From Candidatus Obscuribacterales bacterium (GTDB lineage Bacteria > Cyanobacteriota > Vampirovibrionia > Obscuribacterales > Obscuribacteraceae), in the NCBI GenBank assembly GCA_019637435.1, contig JAHBVO010000002.1, positions 1,731,294 to 1,795,293 of the forward strand: a stretch of DNA of 64,000 nt. The letters run 5' to 3'. How positions within the stretch are numbered: position 1 is the stretch's first letter; every line of letters starts with the position of its first letter. Below the pieces are notes generated by a model that was given only the letters and a program-made list of their open reading frames with translations, was not told the origin of the DNA and ran no database searches. Position numbers and translations under genes: made by a program. This document shows positions 10,748-19,584 of this stretch, in pieces.

Positions 10748-11689
10748 ATGGCAACACCAGAAGACAACGGCTCCAAAAATGGCGACCGACCCTTTCGTGC
10801 TCTTGTCCTTCCAGGTGGCGGCGGTCGCGGAGCCTACCAGGTCGGAGTCTCGAAAGCTCTTCAAGAACGGGGAATCGAGTTCGATCTGGCTTTCGGGACC
10901 AGCATCGGAGGCATCAATGCCACCTTAATGGCGCAGGGAAATATGAAGCGCCTCGAGGATCTCTGGTGCAACATCCGTGGAAAAGACGTTTTTGCTTTGC
11001 CTTCCGCTCATCAGATCGGAAGGCTTGTTTTAGGGCATAAGCTGGGCTTGCTCGATACGCGACCGCTCGAGGATGTTCTTCGTCGGGAAGTTGATTTGCA
11101 AAAACTGAAAGCGAGCAAAACCAAAATTGGCTGGTGTACAACCGACCTCTGCAGTTTAGAGACGCGTTTAATTACGATCGACGATATTGTTTCAACCAAC
11201 GAACTGATTGATGTTTTGATGGCGACTTCCGCTATTCCGATGGCTTTTCCTCCTCGCCATATCCAGGGCAAAGGACTCTGGGTCGACGGGGGGTTAGTGC
11301 GTAACACGCCGGTCGAGACGGCGATACAGATGGGCGCCGACGAGGTCTACATGGTTCTTCTCCATCCTGAGAAGATTAATGTTTGCCCGGTCAATATGTT
11401 CGAGGTGCTTGTTCGTTGTCTGGACATCGTTCTTGAAGCTTCAGCCCGCAAGGAGATTGAAACAGCTGAGCTCTACAATCGGCTTATCGCCTCTGGTTCC
11501 GACGAATCACGCGGCAGAAAGAACGTCAAAATTCATGTGTTTCAGCCCAGAAAGCCGGTTAACACCAATTTGCTCGACATACATCCGGAACGCTCGCGCC
11601 GCCTGATCAGGCAGGGGTACGAGGAGGCGATGGAAGTTCTCGACAGCACTTTCGGGGATAGGCAGACGATAAGCGCCAACGCATCTTGA
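10748..11689 (+). CDS. Patatin-like phospholipase (cytosolic type)
   Basis: A 313-residue patatin-family acyl hydrolase. The oxyanion glycine-rich segment LPGGGGRGAYQVG is at residues 21-33, the nucleophile elbow GTSIGG gives Ser52, and the catalytic Asp180 is in VDGG. The Ser-Asp dyad is therefore complete. There is no signal peptide, so it is predicted to act inside the cell on membrane phospholipid or a related acyl ester. Length fits the RssA/YlbK-like group. A second, exported patatin lies at 46249-47319; the two are not closely alike outside the motifs. The natural substrate cannot be told from sequence. Confidence 0.88.
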   Translation: MATPEDNGSKNGDRPFRALVLPGGGGRGAYQVGVSKALQERGIEFDLAFGTSIGGINATLMAQGNMKRLEDLWCNIRGKDVFALPSAHQIGRLVLGHKLGLLDTRPLEDVLRREVDLQKLKASKTKIGWCTTDLCSLETRLITIDDIVSTNELIDVLMATSAIPMAFPPRHIQGKGLWVDGGLVRNTPVETAIQMGADEVYMVLLHPEKINVCPVNMFEVLVRCLDIVLEASARKEIETAELYNRLIASGSDESRGRKNVKIHVFQPRKPVNTNLLDIHPERSRRLIRQGYEEAMEVLDSTFGDRQTISANAS

Positions 11690-11749
11690 GTCCGTTTAGG
11701 AACGCGGCTCGCATTGGATAGTTTCTCTGTTTGAGCGAATGAACTATAT

Positions 11750-12310
11750 CTATGGCTCGAAAGAGTCCATGAATCGCTTGATCACCGGGTCGGTGTCATC
11801 GGCGTTATCGATTTTGACCATGTACATCCCGCGAGGCGTGATGTAGTACAGCATCGTGATAAACGGCCCGTTCGCCAAGATCTTTATTTCCTGTCCGAGC
11901 CCGTCTTTGACCGCCAGATCTCCGAGAAACTCCAGGGTTGGACTGAAGCCCTGTTCCACCAATTTGTTTTGAAATTGCGGAATCGATTCTTTTTCAAACT
12001 GATTCAAGATCTCTGCTTCGGCTTCCGGACTGCCGACCGGACCTGTCCTCGGAAAAATTCCGACTTGAATCGTTTTCGCCTTTGCCGGATCGCCGCCAGT
12101 CTGACCGCCGAATGTCGTTTGGTATAACTTGTAGCCTTCCCGAGACGGATTCTCGACCGGCTCGGGAAGCTCGAAGGTGCATTGCGTGCCCGGGGGATTG
12201 ATGGTCTTCCAGCCGTCTTCGGAACCGCCTCCACAGCCGCTGAGCGCGAAACTGCATGCAACAATCAACAGCAACGATGTGGTCGGTTTCAAAAACGATT
12301 GGATATTCAT
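11750..12310 (-). CDS. Lipoprotein, unknown function
   Basis: A 186-residue protein with a lipoprotein signal: hydrophobic LLLIVACSFALSGC with the lipobox LSGC placing the acylated Cys near residue 26, followed by a Gly/Ser linker. The mature part is a compact mixed domain with motifs such as CTFELPEPVENP and TTFGGQTGG and no catalytic signature I recognise. It lies 13 bp downstream of the flavin-reductase gene and is probably cotranscribed with it. Expected to be anchored in the envelope. Confidence 0.8.
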   Translation of the reverse strand: MNIQSFLKPTTSLLLIVACSFALSGCGGGSEDGWKTINPPGTQCTFELPEPVENPSREGYKLYQTTFGGQTGGDPAKAKTIQVGIFPRTGPVGSPEAEAEILNQFEKESIPQFQNKLVEQGFSPTLEFLGDLAVKDGLGQEIKILANGPFITMLYYITPRGMYMVKIDNADDTDPVIKRFMDSFEP

Positions 12311-12323
12311 TGAAAAGCCTCGA

Positions 12324-12833
12324 TTAGTATTGAAAGCCGCTATTGCGGAAGTGAGTCATTGGTTCCAAATCTTTATTGAGCAACTTGCCGTCTTTGACTT
12401 CGGCGATCACTACCTGGTGATCTCCTGCGTCGACGACGTTAGAGATCTCCAGCAACATCGAGGATATGCAATTTGCAAACGATGGCGGGAAGCCGTCGTT
12501 CTCAACAAGATCGAGTCCTTCGAATCTGTCCATGCCTTCAGTGTGAGGCTTGACGAAATTCTTGAAGATGTCGTTATTGGTTTTTGCCAGCACGTTCAAT
12601 GACGCCTTTGCGCCTTTCTTCAAACGGCTGAGGATAGGGCGAGCATTGTTGACTGAAATCGTCACTGAGGGCGGTGCAAACGCTGCTTGCGTGACCCAGG
12701 TGGCGAGCATACCTTCGCGACCCTGTTCGTCCTCGACGGTAATGATGTAAACGCCACTCGCCATTCTTCCAATGGCGCCGCCGATGCGCTCCTTCAATGC
12801 GGGATCCATCGCGCTCACGTCTGTCGAAGCCAT
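12324..12833 (-). CDS. Flavin reductase-like FMN-binding domain protein
   Basis: A 169-residue protein matching the flavin-reductase-like split-barrel family: the SGVYIITVEDEQGREGMLATWVTQAAF segment (residues ~26-52), the SVTISVNNARP strand, LKKGAKASLNVL and the late HQVVIAEV strand are the usual landmarks. The family binds FMN and reduces flavin with NAD(P)H; the same domain forms the C-terminus of cyanobacterial flavodiiron proteins. Here it stands alone. The ATG at 12833 has GGAGG six bases upstream. A TATAAT box at 12869-12874 suggests a promoter of its own. The lipoprotein gene follows at 13 bp. Redox partner unknown. Confidence 0.82.
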   Translation of the reverse strand: MASTDVSAMDPALKERIGGAIGRMASGVYIITVEDEQGREGMLATWVTQAAFAPPSVTISVNNARPILSRLKKGAKASLNVLAKTNNDIFKNFVKPHTEGMDRFEGLDLVENDGFPPSFANCISSMLLEISNVVDAGDHQVVIAEVKDGKLLNKDLEPMTHFRNSGFQY

Positions 12834-12868
12834 TCAGCACCTCCACTGGTAATAAAATCGAGGTGCTA

Positions 12869-12874
12869 ATTATA
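12869..12874 (-). promoter_or_regulatory. -10 box before the flavin reductase gene
   Basis: On the minus strand a perfect TATAAT lies 35 bp upstream of the start codon at 12833. It is flanked by GCTA and TAGC, forming a small dyad. No convincing -35 hexamer is found at 16-18 bp, so an activator may be needed. It would drive the flavin reductase and lipoprotein genes separately from yvcK. Confidence 0.4.
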
Positions 12875-12948
12875 TGCTAGCTTCGTTCCGAAAGTCTGAA
12901 ACGGCGAATGTTTCCCGAATGTTTGTTTAAACTTCTAAACTTGGTAGA

Positions 12949-14370
12949 TCAAACGACTTGCGCTTTACGCTCTTCTTCGACCGCTGCTGTTGAGTCGTGA
13001 GTCGATTCGGAACTTTGCTCGTCATCAGCGTCGTGGACAGTTGCTGAAGTCGCCTTTTGCATTTTAGGAATTTTTTTCTCGCGCTCGAACCACTCGATAA
13101 TAGCTTTGGCTAGCATTGCCGAGTCGTGATGTCCGAATGTCTTCTCACCGACAAGCGGACTGTGAACCACGCTAACTCCCAGTCCTTCGACACGCTCCGC
13201 GTCTAAAAGTACGGCATTGGCCGTCGAGTCTGACGGGATGATCGGTATTCGGTCGTTCACAACTACGGCTTCAATCAAGTTCTGCCCTTCGCCGACAATT
13301 GTTTTCGAATGATCCATCAAAGCCTGCACGTGATCTCCCACGGAGTAATCGATCGTCTCTCCAATCTGTGTCAACACGTTCGACACATAGATTTTTCTGG
13401 CGGGTGACAGTTTAATAGCATCAGCGATGCCGGGCACTAGAAGATTCGGAATAATCGAGGTATACAGGCTGCCCGGTCCGAGAACGATTAGTTCCGCGTC
13501 CATGATTGCTTCTATCGCTTCCGGTGTCGGTTTGATAGTCGCCGGTTCAAAAGTCAGCCGGTGAATCTTCTTTTGAGCAAGCGGAATTTGCGATTCTCCG
13601 ACTGCTTTGCTGCCATCCTCGAATTCGGCAATCAATTGAATCGGTGTCAGAGTGGAAGGTAGGACCGTTCCCCTGCTGTTCAAAACCCTCGCCGCCACGC
13701 GAGCAGCTTCCAGCATGTCGCCGTCCGTCATCGAGTAAACAGCCGTGAGAAAAAGATTTCCGAAGCTGTGTCCTTCCAGTCCGTCGCCCTGTTCGAATCT
13801 ATAGGAGAACAGTTCTGTGACCAGTTTTTCTTCATCAGCCAGAGCTGTTATACAGTTTCTGATATCGCCTGGTGGTACTATCCCCAGTGTCTGTCTCAGT
13901 CGGCCGGAACTGCCGCCATCGTCTCCAACCGTCACGATTGCAGTGATGTTAGTGGTGAAATTTTTCAGTCCGCGAAGCAACGTCGATAGACCGGTGCCAC
14001 CACCGATGACGACAACTCTTGCGCCGCGATCCAGATGCCGACGTTTGTACAAAACGTCTGGGATCGATTCGCGTTCGTCATCCGAGACATAGGCGCGAAG
14101 CACGTTTCTAATCATCTTCTGAGTCGACGCGAAGATCAAAATCGCGCCGCCGAGTATGACCATCAGTCCACTTATTCTGTGCGGTAAAACATCCGCCGCA
14201 TGCTCAAGCACTTCCCGCATGAACATACCTGTGACTGTGATCGGGTGGTAGCCCAAGAGCAAAAGGGCTCCGATAACGATCACCGCGATACCGAACAAGC
14301 TGATGCATATCCAGCGTTTCAAGCCTGGTAGCATGAGCCGTTTCAACTGGTGATCGAGGGTGTGTTTCAT
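12949..14370 (-). CDS. yvcK: YvcK/CofD-family gluconeogenesis factor with membrane anchor
   Basis: A 473-residue protein. Two N-terminal membrane spans (about 22-42 and 66-85) precede a CofD-like domain with GGGTG at ~123-127 and the DDGGSSGRLR motif at ~150-159. The latter motif is diagnostic of YvcK-type proteins. In Bacillus YvcK binds UDP-GlcNAc and is needed for growth on gluconeogenic carbon and for cell-wall precursor supply. The C-terminal ~45 residues are Ser/Glu-rich. The ATG at 14370 lies just inside the stop of the upstream gene (14374). A TTG at 14373 is also possible because AGGGGAG is 10 bases before it. Coupled translation with the RapZ-like gene is likely. Confidence 0.88.
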   Translation of the reverse strand: MKHTLDHQLKRLMLPGLKRWICISLFGIAVIVIGALLLLGYHPITVTGMFMREVLEHAADVLPHRISGLMVILGGAILIFASTQKMIRNVLRAYVSDDERESIPDVLYKRRHLDRGARVVVIGGGTGLSTLLRGLKNFTTNITAIVTVGDDGGSSGRLRQTLGIVPPGDIRNCITALADEEKLVTELFSYRFEQGDGLEGHSFGNLFLTAVYSMTDGDMLEAARVAARVLNSRGTVLPSTLTPIQLIAEFEDGSKAVGESQIPLAQKKIHRLTFEPATIKPTPEAIEAIMDAELIVLGPGSLYTSIIPNLLVPGIADAIKLSPARKIYVSNVLTQIGETIDYSVGDHVQALMDHSKTIVGEGQNLIEAVVVNDRIPIIPSDSTANAVLLDAERVEGLGVSVVHSPLVGEKTFGHHDSAMLAKAIIEWFEREKKIPKMQKATSATVHDADDEQSSESTHDSTAAVEEERKAQVV

Positions 14371-14373
14371 CAA

Positions 14374-14832
14374 CTAGCTGGCGCTCCCCTGAGCGGTGAG
14401 CGACGCTGTTTTATCGTCGTGCATGCGCTCTAATTCTCTGTGTCCGCTAGTGACCTGATACTGCGAAAAGCGACTGCGGACGCGCTCCGCTAGAGCTTCC
14501 ACCATTGCAGGTGAGCGATGTTGTCCGCCTGTACATCCCAGAGCGATCACAAAGGAGTTTGATTTGACTTTCAACATTGCAGGCACGGTGTGCTCGACAA
14601 GCTTCTCCAGATTGTCCAGCACATCCTGAGCCAGACCTTGATCGAGAACGTATTTGCGCACAGGTTCGTCGAGCCCGGTAAGCGGACGCAGCTCATCGAC
14701 CCAGTACGGATTCTTTAAGAACCGCACATCGAGCGATATATTCGCAATTGGCGGCGTGCCGTATTTGAAGCCGAACGATACTATCTCCACCGTCAGTGGT
14801 GCTTTAGCATTATTTCCTTGTGAGTCAGACAT
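14374..14832 (-). CDS. RapZ C-terminal-domain-only protein
   Basis: A 152-residue protein matching only the C-terminal half of RapZ/YvcJ: SFGFKYGTPP near the start, DVRFLKNPY, the DLRP-like LRPLTGLD region, and CTGGQHRS with its conserved Cys and His-Arg. The N-terminal P-loop kinase domain of full-length RapZ (~285 aa) is absent and there is no fragment of it upstream. In E. coli the C-terminal domain carries the RNA- and GlcN6P-binding surfaces. The gene sits directly before yvcK, echoing the yvcJ-yvcK order of Firmicutes. Start could be GTG 14838 or ATG 14832. Function inferred: sensing amino-sugar or cell-wall precursor state. Confidence 0.85.
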   Translation of the reverse strand: MSDSQGNNAKAPLTVEIVSFGFKYGTPPIANISLDVRFLKNPYWVDELRPLTGLDEPVRKYVLDQGLAQDVLDNLEKLVEHTVPAMLKVKSNSFVIALGCTGGQHRSPAMVEALAERVRSRFSQYQVTSGHRELERMHDDKTASLTAQGSAS

Positions 14833-14903
14833 ATTCACGTTCTTCGCGGTGCTCTATCAGAAGTATAGTGACAAAGTTGCCTTGAGGCAATCGAGGCGAA
14901 ACG

Positions 14904-15227
14904 TTACCGGACATCGCTTGTGATGCGATGTTGCGGCATAGTCTCTACCCATTGTTCAAATTCTTTGTTGCCGACCAGCTTGGGCGCAGTGATCGCGCTG
15001 CACGCTTCAACTTCCCATCCGTCAGCGTAAATCAAGCGAGCAATAGCATATCCGCACGATTTACAGCCAACCGGTTTTTGATCGTCATCCAGAAGTAAGC
15101 GAATCCTGTCGGTTTTCTGTGCGAGTGCATCGAAATGCTTGGTCACGGGGATGTGAAAAATTGCTCTGTGCCAGCCTTTGAGCATATGACTCAAGCTGCC
15201 TGCATTTTCGTGGAAACTCCAGAACAT
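14904..15227 (-). CDS. Small CxxC protein between def and rapZ, unknown
   Basis: A 107-residue protein in the def-rapZ-yvcK cluster. The ATG at 15227 is chosen because AGGT lies seven bases upstream; an in-frame TTG at 15257 would overlap def. A CKSC motif in the middle (VGCKSCGYA) could bind zinc or form a redox pair, but only one CxxC is seen. The rest is basic/aromatic and soluble-looking. No family is recognised. Spacing to def (22 bp) and to the RapZ-like gene (71 bp) suggests one transcript. Confidence 0.65.
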   Translation of the reverse strand: MFWSFHENAGSLSHMLKGWHRAIFHIPVTKHFDALAQKTDRIRLLLDDDQKPVGCKSCGYAIARLIYADGWEVEACSAITAPKLVGNKEFEQWVETMPQHRITSDVR

Positions 15228-15249
15228 GATTTTTACCTGTCCGGGTCTT

Positions 15250-15846
15250 CTAGCCAATTACCGGTTCTTGCTGCGTTTGCGGCAATTTGATGGTGGCGCC
15301 TTTTTCTTCTTTGAGTTCGGCTTCCATGGCGTCTACGTCGCCTTCCATGAAACCGTTTTTCGTCATCTCCAGGTCGCGTTGCAGCGCCGACGATGCTTTG
15401 TCGATGAACAGTTCGCCAGTCAGATGGTCGATCTCATGTTGAATTGCCCGGCACAACAAATTGTCCGCCGCTTCTAATTTCAAATCTTTCCCTGCGAGGT
15501 TTTGATAGCGAACCACGATGCGACGAGCTCTCTTCACTTCGAAGAAAACACCGGGAAAGCTCAGGCAACCTTCCTGACCGACCATCTCACCTTCGCGCTC
15601 GATGATGACGGGATTGATGAAAACGATTGGCTTGCGGGTCTCGTCCTCGTCACCTGCATTCACGTCAATGACCATAATTTGCTTCGAAACACCGACTTGC
15701 GGCGCTGCCAAACCGACGCCATCCTCTTCGTACATCGTGTCGAGCATGTCTTGCGCGAGCTTCCGCACCGACTGATCGAAGGTTGTAATTTTTTTAGCCT
15801 TCTGCTTCAGCACTGGGTCCGGATAGAATCTCAACTTCATCTTCAT
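15250..15846 (-). CDS. def: Peptide deformylase
   Basis: A 198-residue peptide deformylase, which removes the formyl group from new N-termini. All three signature motifs are intact: GVGLAAPQVG (43-52), EGCLSFP with metal ligand Cys94, and QHEIDHL with ligands His137 and His141 and catalytic Glu138. The ATG at 15846 is preferred because GGAGG lies 11 bases before it and the longer TTG start (15867) would place that site inside the gene. The ~35-residue tail after the core is longer than in E. coli. First gene of the minus-strand cluster; a promoter is suggested at 15941-15969. Confidence 0.95.
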   Translation of the reverse strand: MKMKLRFYPDPVLKQKAKKITTFDQSVRKLAQDMLDTMYEEDGVGLAAPQVGVSKQIMVIDVNAGDEDETRKPIVFINPVIIEREGEMVGQEGCLSFPGVFFEVKRARRIVVRYQNLAGKDLKLEAADNLLCRAIQHEIDHLTGELFIDKASSALQRDLEMTKNGFMEGDVDAMEAELKEEKGATIKLPQTQQEPVIG

Positions 15847-15940
15847 GGGTAAGGGTTGCCTCCGCAACTCTGCTCGCTGGCAGGATTTTAATTGTCAAGT
15901 CGTGGGACGTGAAAGCTCAGCCGCGCGGGCTTCTTCGCCG

Positions 15941-15969
15941 ATAGTACCACACCCTTGCCAAGATGTCTT
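15941..15969 (-). promoter_or_regulatory. Predicted promoter of the def cluster
   Basis: On the minus strand, AAGACA and TACTAT are separated by 17 bp, and TGG immediately before TACTAT makes it an extended -10. It is about 95 bp upstream of the def start. The rest of the gap (15847-16177) holds a possible TATATT -10 box at 16081 for the plus-strand gene at 16178 and no gene that I can support. Confidence 0.4.
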
Positions 15970-16177
15970 GGGTCTCAGACCAGGCTAAGTGACCGTTTCG
16001 CGGTTCGCATCGAGTGGCTGGATTTACCAAAGCCCGGCATATACTGCATTTTTAACATTTTCCTGTACTGATTGGTTTCCTATATTAAGTATTCTTCGTG
16101 TCAATTTAGGCGCTCCCGCGCGCTCTCCGGCGTCGATGCGAGGTAGCATTTACCTGCACTGTCATGTGGAGCTCAAA

Positions 16178-17662
16178 ATGAGTCAGCTGCTTTCGATAAG
16201 GACGTCCTCCGGTCGCGCGATTGCGTTTCGCGCCCTGACCCTGATGATAGCTGCGCAGCTTGTCGTTCAACAGGCGTCGGCTGCCGATTGGGGGTATGAC
16301 GGCGAATTTGCCGAAACCAACAAATATGGTTTCGACCGTACAGAAAAAACGAAAAAAACTCCTTCTCTGAAGCCGCCGGCGGCGCTTCAGTCAGAGGAGG
16401 AGGTTGAATCGGAGCCGGAAGACCCTGCACAGCAGCGCATGAATGATATCAATGATATCGAAGACTTTCCGAAGCCGCAGATTCCCAAAAAACTTCCCGA
16501 TCACCTCAAGATGCCTAAGTCTCCTCCGAAAGAAGTAGAAAATCTTGATGCCACCACAGGTAGTTTAGGCTCTCCTGACGGAGATGTTTCGCCCGCCGGT
16601 GGGTCGATGACCGAGCCTGATGAGTACGGCGCGCAGAACAATTATGATGAAAATAATCCGGCACACAATATCGGAGGGAAGGTTTCCGTTAATCCGGATG
16701 CCACCGGAAGCGGTATCGCTCAAACCGACCCGCAATGGCCTTTGATCTCCGCATGGTTGAACATTCTCGGATTGGTCGGTCAAATCGATGCTCAAGGACG
16801 TCTGCCCAACGGTCCCGATTATTCTATTCAGTTATCGAGTACGCAGCGCAACGAGTTTAGCGTCATTTTGAAAAAGCTTTTGAACGGCCCTGAGGGTGCC
16901 GGTTTCAGCTACATAGGTTCCTATTGGCCGGCTCTCTCCAAGTTGATGGAGGATGTCGATCACCGCTCCAACTACCGCGTGCTTTTTCGCGCTTTGCTTA
17001 GTATGCGAGTCGATTCCAAAGATATTAATCCGGAAGAGAGAATGATGCTCGCCGAAGCGCTCGGACCCAAACGTATTGCGGAACCTGGCCCCCCGCCTCT
17101 CACCGAGGATGCCATCAACGCGTATACAGATATGGCTGTTTTTCTCTACGAACACAACCATGAAGGAAAAACCGTTGATGCTGACGACAATCGCGAACTA
17201 TACGAAATGATTGTTCGCGACAAATTTCAGAATGCGCCTTCCGAGCGTGACAAGGCAGCTATGAACGATTTTCCACTCAGTTGGGCGAAGTTTCGCATTC
17301 TGTACACTGATGCAAACGAATCGGAAAAGCTTCTACTTGCCACGCGCATCGCGTCGGAGCAGGGCACAAAAGGATTGAACATCCGCAACGCCATGCTCGA
17401 AGAAGTCCTGTCCTGTCCGGTTTGGAAGCGTTTCGTTATAAGCGCGAATGTTTCCGCTAAAGAACTCTCCAATTCGTTGAAGAATTCCCCACGCACCGCT
17501 GGTGGTGTTAAACGCACAGTTTCCAAACGAGTGTCAGCAGGTGGAAGCAAAACCGGAACCGCTGTGAAACCGACTGCAGTCACTGGAGCTAATGGTGCGC
17601 CCGCAAAAAAGTCTCCAGCGACAGCGGGAGTCTCGACTGTCAAACCAAAACGCCCTTTGTAA
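16178..17662 (+). CDS. Secreted protein, unknown function
   Basis: A 494-residue protein. The ATG at 16178 has GGAG seven bases upstream and opens a clear Sec signal (basic SIRTSSGR, hydrophobic ALTLMIAAQLVV, cleavage near ASAAD); the longer ORF upstream to 15989 has neither. A Pro/Glu/Lys-rich low-complexity stretch (mature ~20-180) precedes a helical domain (~185-430) with GFSYIGSYWPALSKL and NPEERMMLAEALGP. The last ~60 residues are Lys/Ala/Pro/Thr-rich and basic, possibly binding the envelope or nucleic acid. No family recognised. The gene ends in a shared zone with the convergent ubiA-type gene. Confidence 0.8.
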   Translation: MSQLLSIRTSSGRAIAFRALTLMIAAQLVVQQASAADWGYDGEFAETNKYGFDRTEKTKKTPSLKPPAALQSEEEVESEPEDPAQQRMNDINDIEDFPKPQIPKKLPDHLKMPKSPPKEVENLDATTGSLGSPDGDVSPAGGSMTEPDEYGAQNNYDENNPAHNIGGKVSVNPDATGSGIAQTDPQWPLISAWLNILGLVGQIDAQGRLPNGPDYSIQLSSTQRNEFSVILKKLLNGPEGAGFSYIGSYWPALSKLMEDVDHRSNYRVLFRALLSMRVDSKDINPEERMMLAEALGPKRIAEPGPPPLTEDAINAYTDMAVFLYEHNHEGKTVDADDNRELYEMIVRDKFQNAPSERDKAAMNDFPLSWAKFRILYTDANESEKLLLATRIASEQGTKGLNIRNAMLEEVLSCPVWKRFVISANVSAKELSNSLKNSPRTAGGVKRTVSKRVSAGGSKTGTAVKPTAVTGANGAPAKKSPATAGVSTVKPKRPL

Positions 17663-17706
17663 AATCCGGACATTACAAGGCTTATCGCCTGACTCCCGGG
17701 ACTGAT

Positions 17707-17738
17707 CTGCGAGAGTTTATCGAAAACTGTGCTCGCAG
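17707..17738. terminator. Nested stem-loop between convergent genes
   Basis: CTGCGAG at 17707-17713 pairs with CTCGCAG at 17732-17738, and AGTTT pairs with AAACT inside it. It lies midway between the stop codons at 17662 and 17840, where a bidirectional terminator would be expected. There is no T-tract on either side, so it may instead be an RNA-stabilising hairpin. Confidence 0.35.
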
Positions 17739-17839
17739 AGATTGGTGACAGAGAACTGCGCTGTACTCCGAAGACGGCAGAGCCATAGTTCATTTCCGCT
17801 TGCAAGTTTCCTTCGCAGCGGTATAGGCAAGCGTTCCAA

Positions 17840-18835
17840 TCAACGAGGATGAACGCCCAACGAATCGACGGCACTGACCAGATGTGTGATCGCATCTGGA
17901 ATCCAGCCGTAGACGACGCCGATCGAAATGACGAGCCAGCTCAGAATGCAGAGTTGTATTGAGCGGTCTTTGAGAAGGACTTCTTCGGGTGCTCCGGTTG
18001 ACGAATGCTTTGTTGATAATAATTGATAGCGTAAAACGCCGAAGAGCACGAATGGTGCAGTTAAAAGCATCCACTGACCGCTTGGTGAAAAGAAGCAGTA
18101 AATACAGTAGGCTGTCACCAGAGACGGTACCACTACCGACTCCATTCGATCTATTAGCGGCAGCGAGTACTTCTCAAAAGATTTTCGGTGAGCGTTCGCT
18201 TCCTCTCCCAGGACGAGCAATTCCTGCCGTCGTTTCTCAATACCGAGAAATAAGGCTCCGAGTGACGTACAGATGAGGAACCAGCCTGAAAGTGCGACGT
18301 GTGCTGCGGCACCGCCGGCGGCGGCACGAAGCACGAAGCCAGAGGCTATGCTGAACACGTCGATTATGGCATGACTTTTGAGTTTGTAGTTGTACGCGAG
18401 TTGAAGAAGCACATAAAGCATCAAGCCGAAGCCGACTATCGGGCGCACTAGAAATCCGCCGACTAAACCGACGGCGAGCGCTGCAATCGCAACGACTGAA
18501 GCCGACTTTGCAGTTACGAGACCAGATGCGATCGGTCTGAATTTCTTGTCCGGATGTCGCGCATCTTTCTCGCGGTCCTTTATGTCATTTACGATGTACA
18601 TAGAGCCGGACACCAGGCACAAGCATATTGTGCAAAACGTGGTGGCTGTTACCGCTTCGATATCGCCGAGTCGACCGGCGAATAGTAGTGGAGCAAAGGC
18701 GATAAGGTTTTTCGTCCACTGTCTTGGACGCAGAATTTTTATCCAAACCGATGGACCGACCTGTTTCTTCGCTTCTGGAGTGTCGTGCATCGGCGAGTTG
18801 CGTGTGTCGTCGTGCAGTGATTTCGGTTCGAGCAT
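17840..18835 (-). CDS. UbiA-family prenyltransferase, decaprenyl-phosphate phosphoribosyltransferase-like
   Basis: A 331-residue polytopic membrane enzyme. The Asp-rich motif NDIKDREKDARHP followed by KKFRPIASG is the pattern of the UbiA branch that moves phosphoribose from PRPP to decaprenyl phosphate (Rv3806c-like). About eight to nine hydrophobic spans follow the ~40-residue polar N-terminus. The second UbiA motif region is YNYKLKSHAIIDVFSIASGF. In actinobacteria the product feeds arabinan; here it may supply a polyprenyl-linked pentose for a surface polymer. cobU lies 31 bp upstream in the same direction. Confidence 0.82.
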   Translation of the reverse strand: MLEPKSLHDDTRNSPMHDTPEAKKQVGPSVWIKILRPRQWTKNLIAFAPLLFAGRLGDIEAVTATTFCTICLCLVSGSMYIVNDIKDREKDARHPDKKFRPIASGLVTAKSASVVAIAALAVGLVGGFLVRPIVGFGLMLYVLLQLAYNYKLKSHAIIDVFSIASGFVLRAAAGGAAAHVALSGWFLICTSLGALFLGIEKRRQELLVLGEEANAHRKSFEKYSLPLIDRMESVVVPSLVTAYCIYCFFSPSGQWMLLTAPFVLFGVLRYQLLSTKHSSTGAPEEVLLKDRSIQLCILSWLVISIGVVYGWIPDAITHLVSAVDSLGVHPR

Positions 18836-18866
18836 TTGTGTGAGACTTATGCGCTTAGCTATAAAC

Positions 18867-19499
18867 TCATTCTAGCTTGCCGACACCGTTTTCTTTCAAC
18901 TTAATGCGCAGTCCCACACAGGCTAGATAGACGGTAAAGGCTTTCGTAGCTAGAGTTTGATTGGCAAAGCCAAGCAAATCTTTGTAGATCCTGGCCATCT
19001 TATTATCAGGAACAACGGACCAGCCCACTTCGTTGGTAACTACGATGAAATTCCAGTCCGGTCGGGACTGGACCGTTTCCGCAAGCATCCTGATGGCTTC
19101 GCTGACCCGCTGATCCAGCGCGCGCAGTAACTCGGGTGAAATCGATACATCAGCGTCCTTAAGTGAGTCCAGCATCATGTTGGACACATATAGGGATAAG
19201 CAGTCTATGACGCAGACCCCAGGACCCGCAGGGAGCGTTTCCAACGCCTTATGTATGGAAAGCTCCGACTCGATAGTGCTCCAGCTTGAAGGGCGCCTGG
19301 CCTTGTGCATCTCGACTTTGAACTCCAGTTCCGCGTCGTCTGGCAGTCTTGGCATCGTAGCAAGGTAACTGACAGGCTTGCCCGAGTTGTGAGCCAGTTG
19401 TTCAGCGAACAGAGATTTGCCGGACCGCGCACCGCCAGTGATGACTGTGAGGTTTTCGAGCGTGGACTTTGGGCTAGCTGAAATGGCTTCGTTAGACAA
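18867..19499 (-). CDS. cobU: Adenosylcobinamide kinase/guanylyltransferase (CobU)
   Basis: A 210-residue CobU-type bifunctional enzyme of cobalamin nucleotide-loop assembly. It phosphorylates adenosylcobinamide and transfers GMP to it. The P-loop GGARSGKS is at ~21-28, and the MHKARRPSSWSTIE segment carries the His expected to be guanylylated and the R..W.T.E signature. VTNEVGWSVVP is the conserved late motif. No other cobalamin gene is in the window, so this may be a salvage activity. No B12 riboswitch is visible in the short upstream gap. Confidence 0.9.
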   Translation of the reverse strand: MSNEAISASPKSTLENLTVITGGARSGKSLFAEQLAHNSGKPVSYLATMPRLPDDAELEFKVEMHKARRPSSWSTIESELSIHKALETLPAGPGVCVIDCLSLYVSNMMLDSLKDADVSISPELLRALDQRVSEAIRMLAETVQSRPDWNFIVVTNEVGWSVVPDNKMARIYKDLLGFANQTLATKAFTVYLACVGLRIKLKENGVGKLE

Positions 19500-19584
19500 T
19501 TCTCAGTATCCTTCACCTGGACCTAGTTTCTATATAGAATCTTTATGCAATCGGTCAAATCTAAAAGCATTTTTTAATTTTCAC

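Noticed and set aside
19417..19584. N-terminal extension of the YgjP-like gene
   Set aside because: It overlaps cobU antisense and has no family similarity; ATG 19585 fits better.
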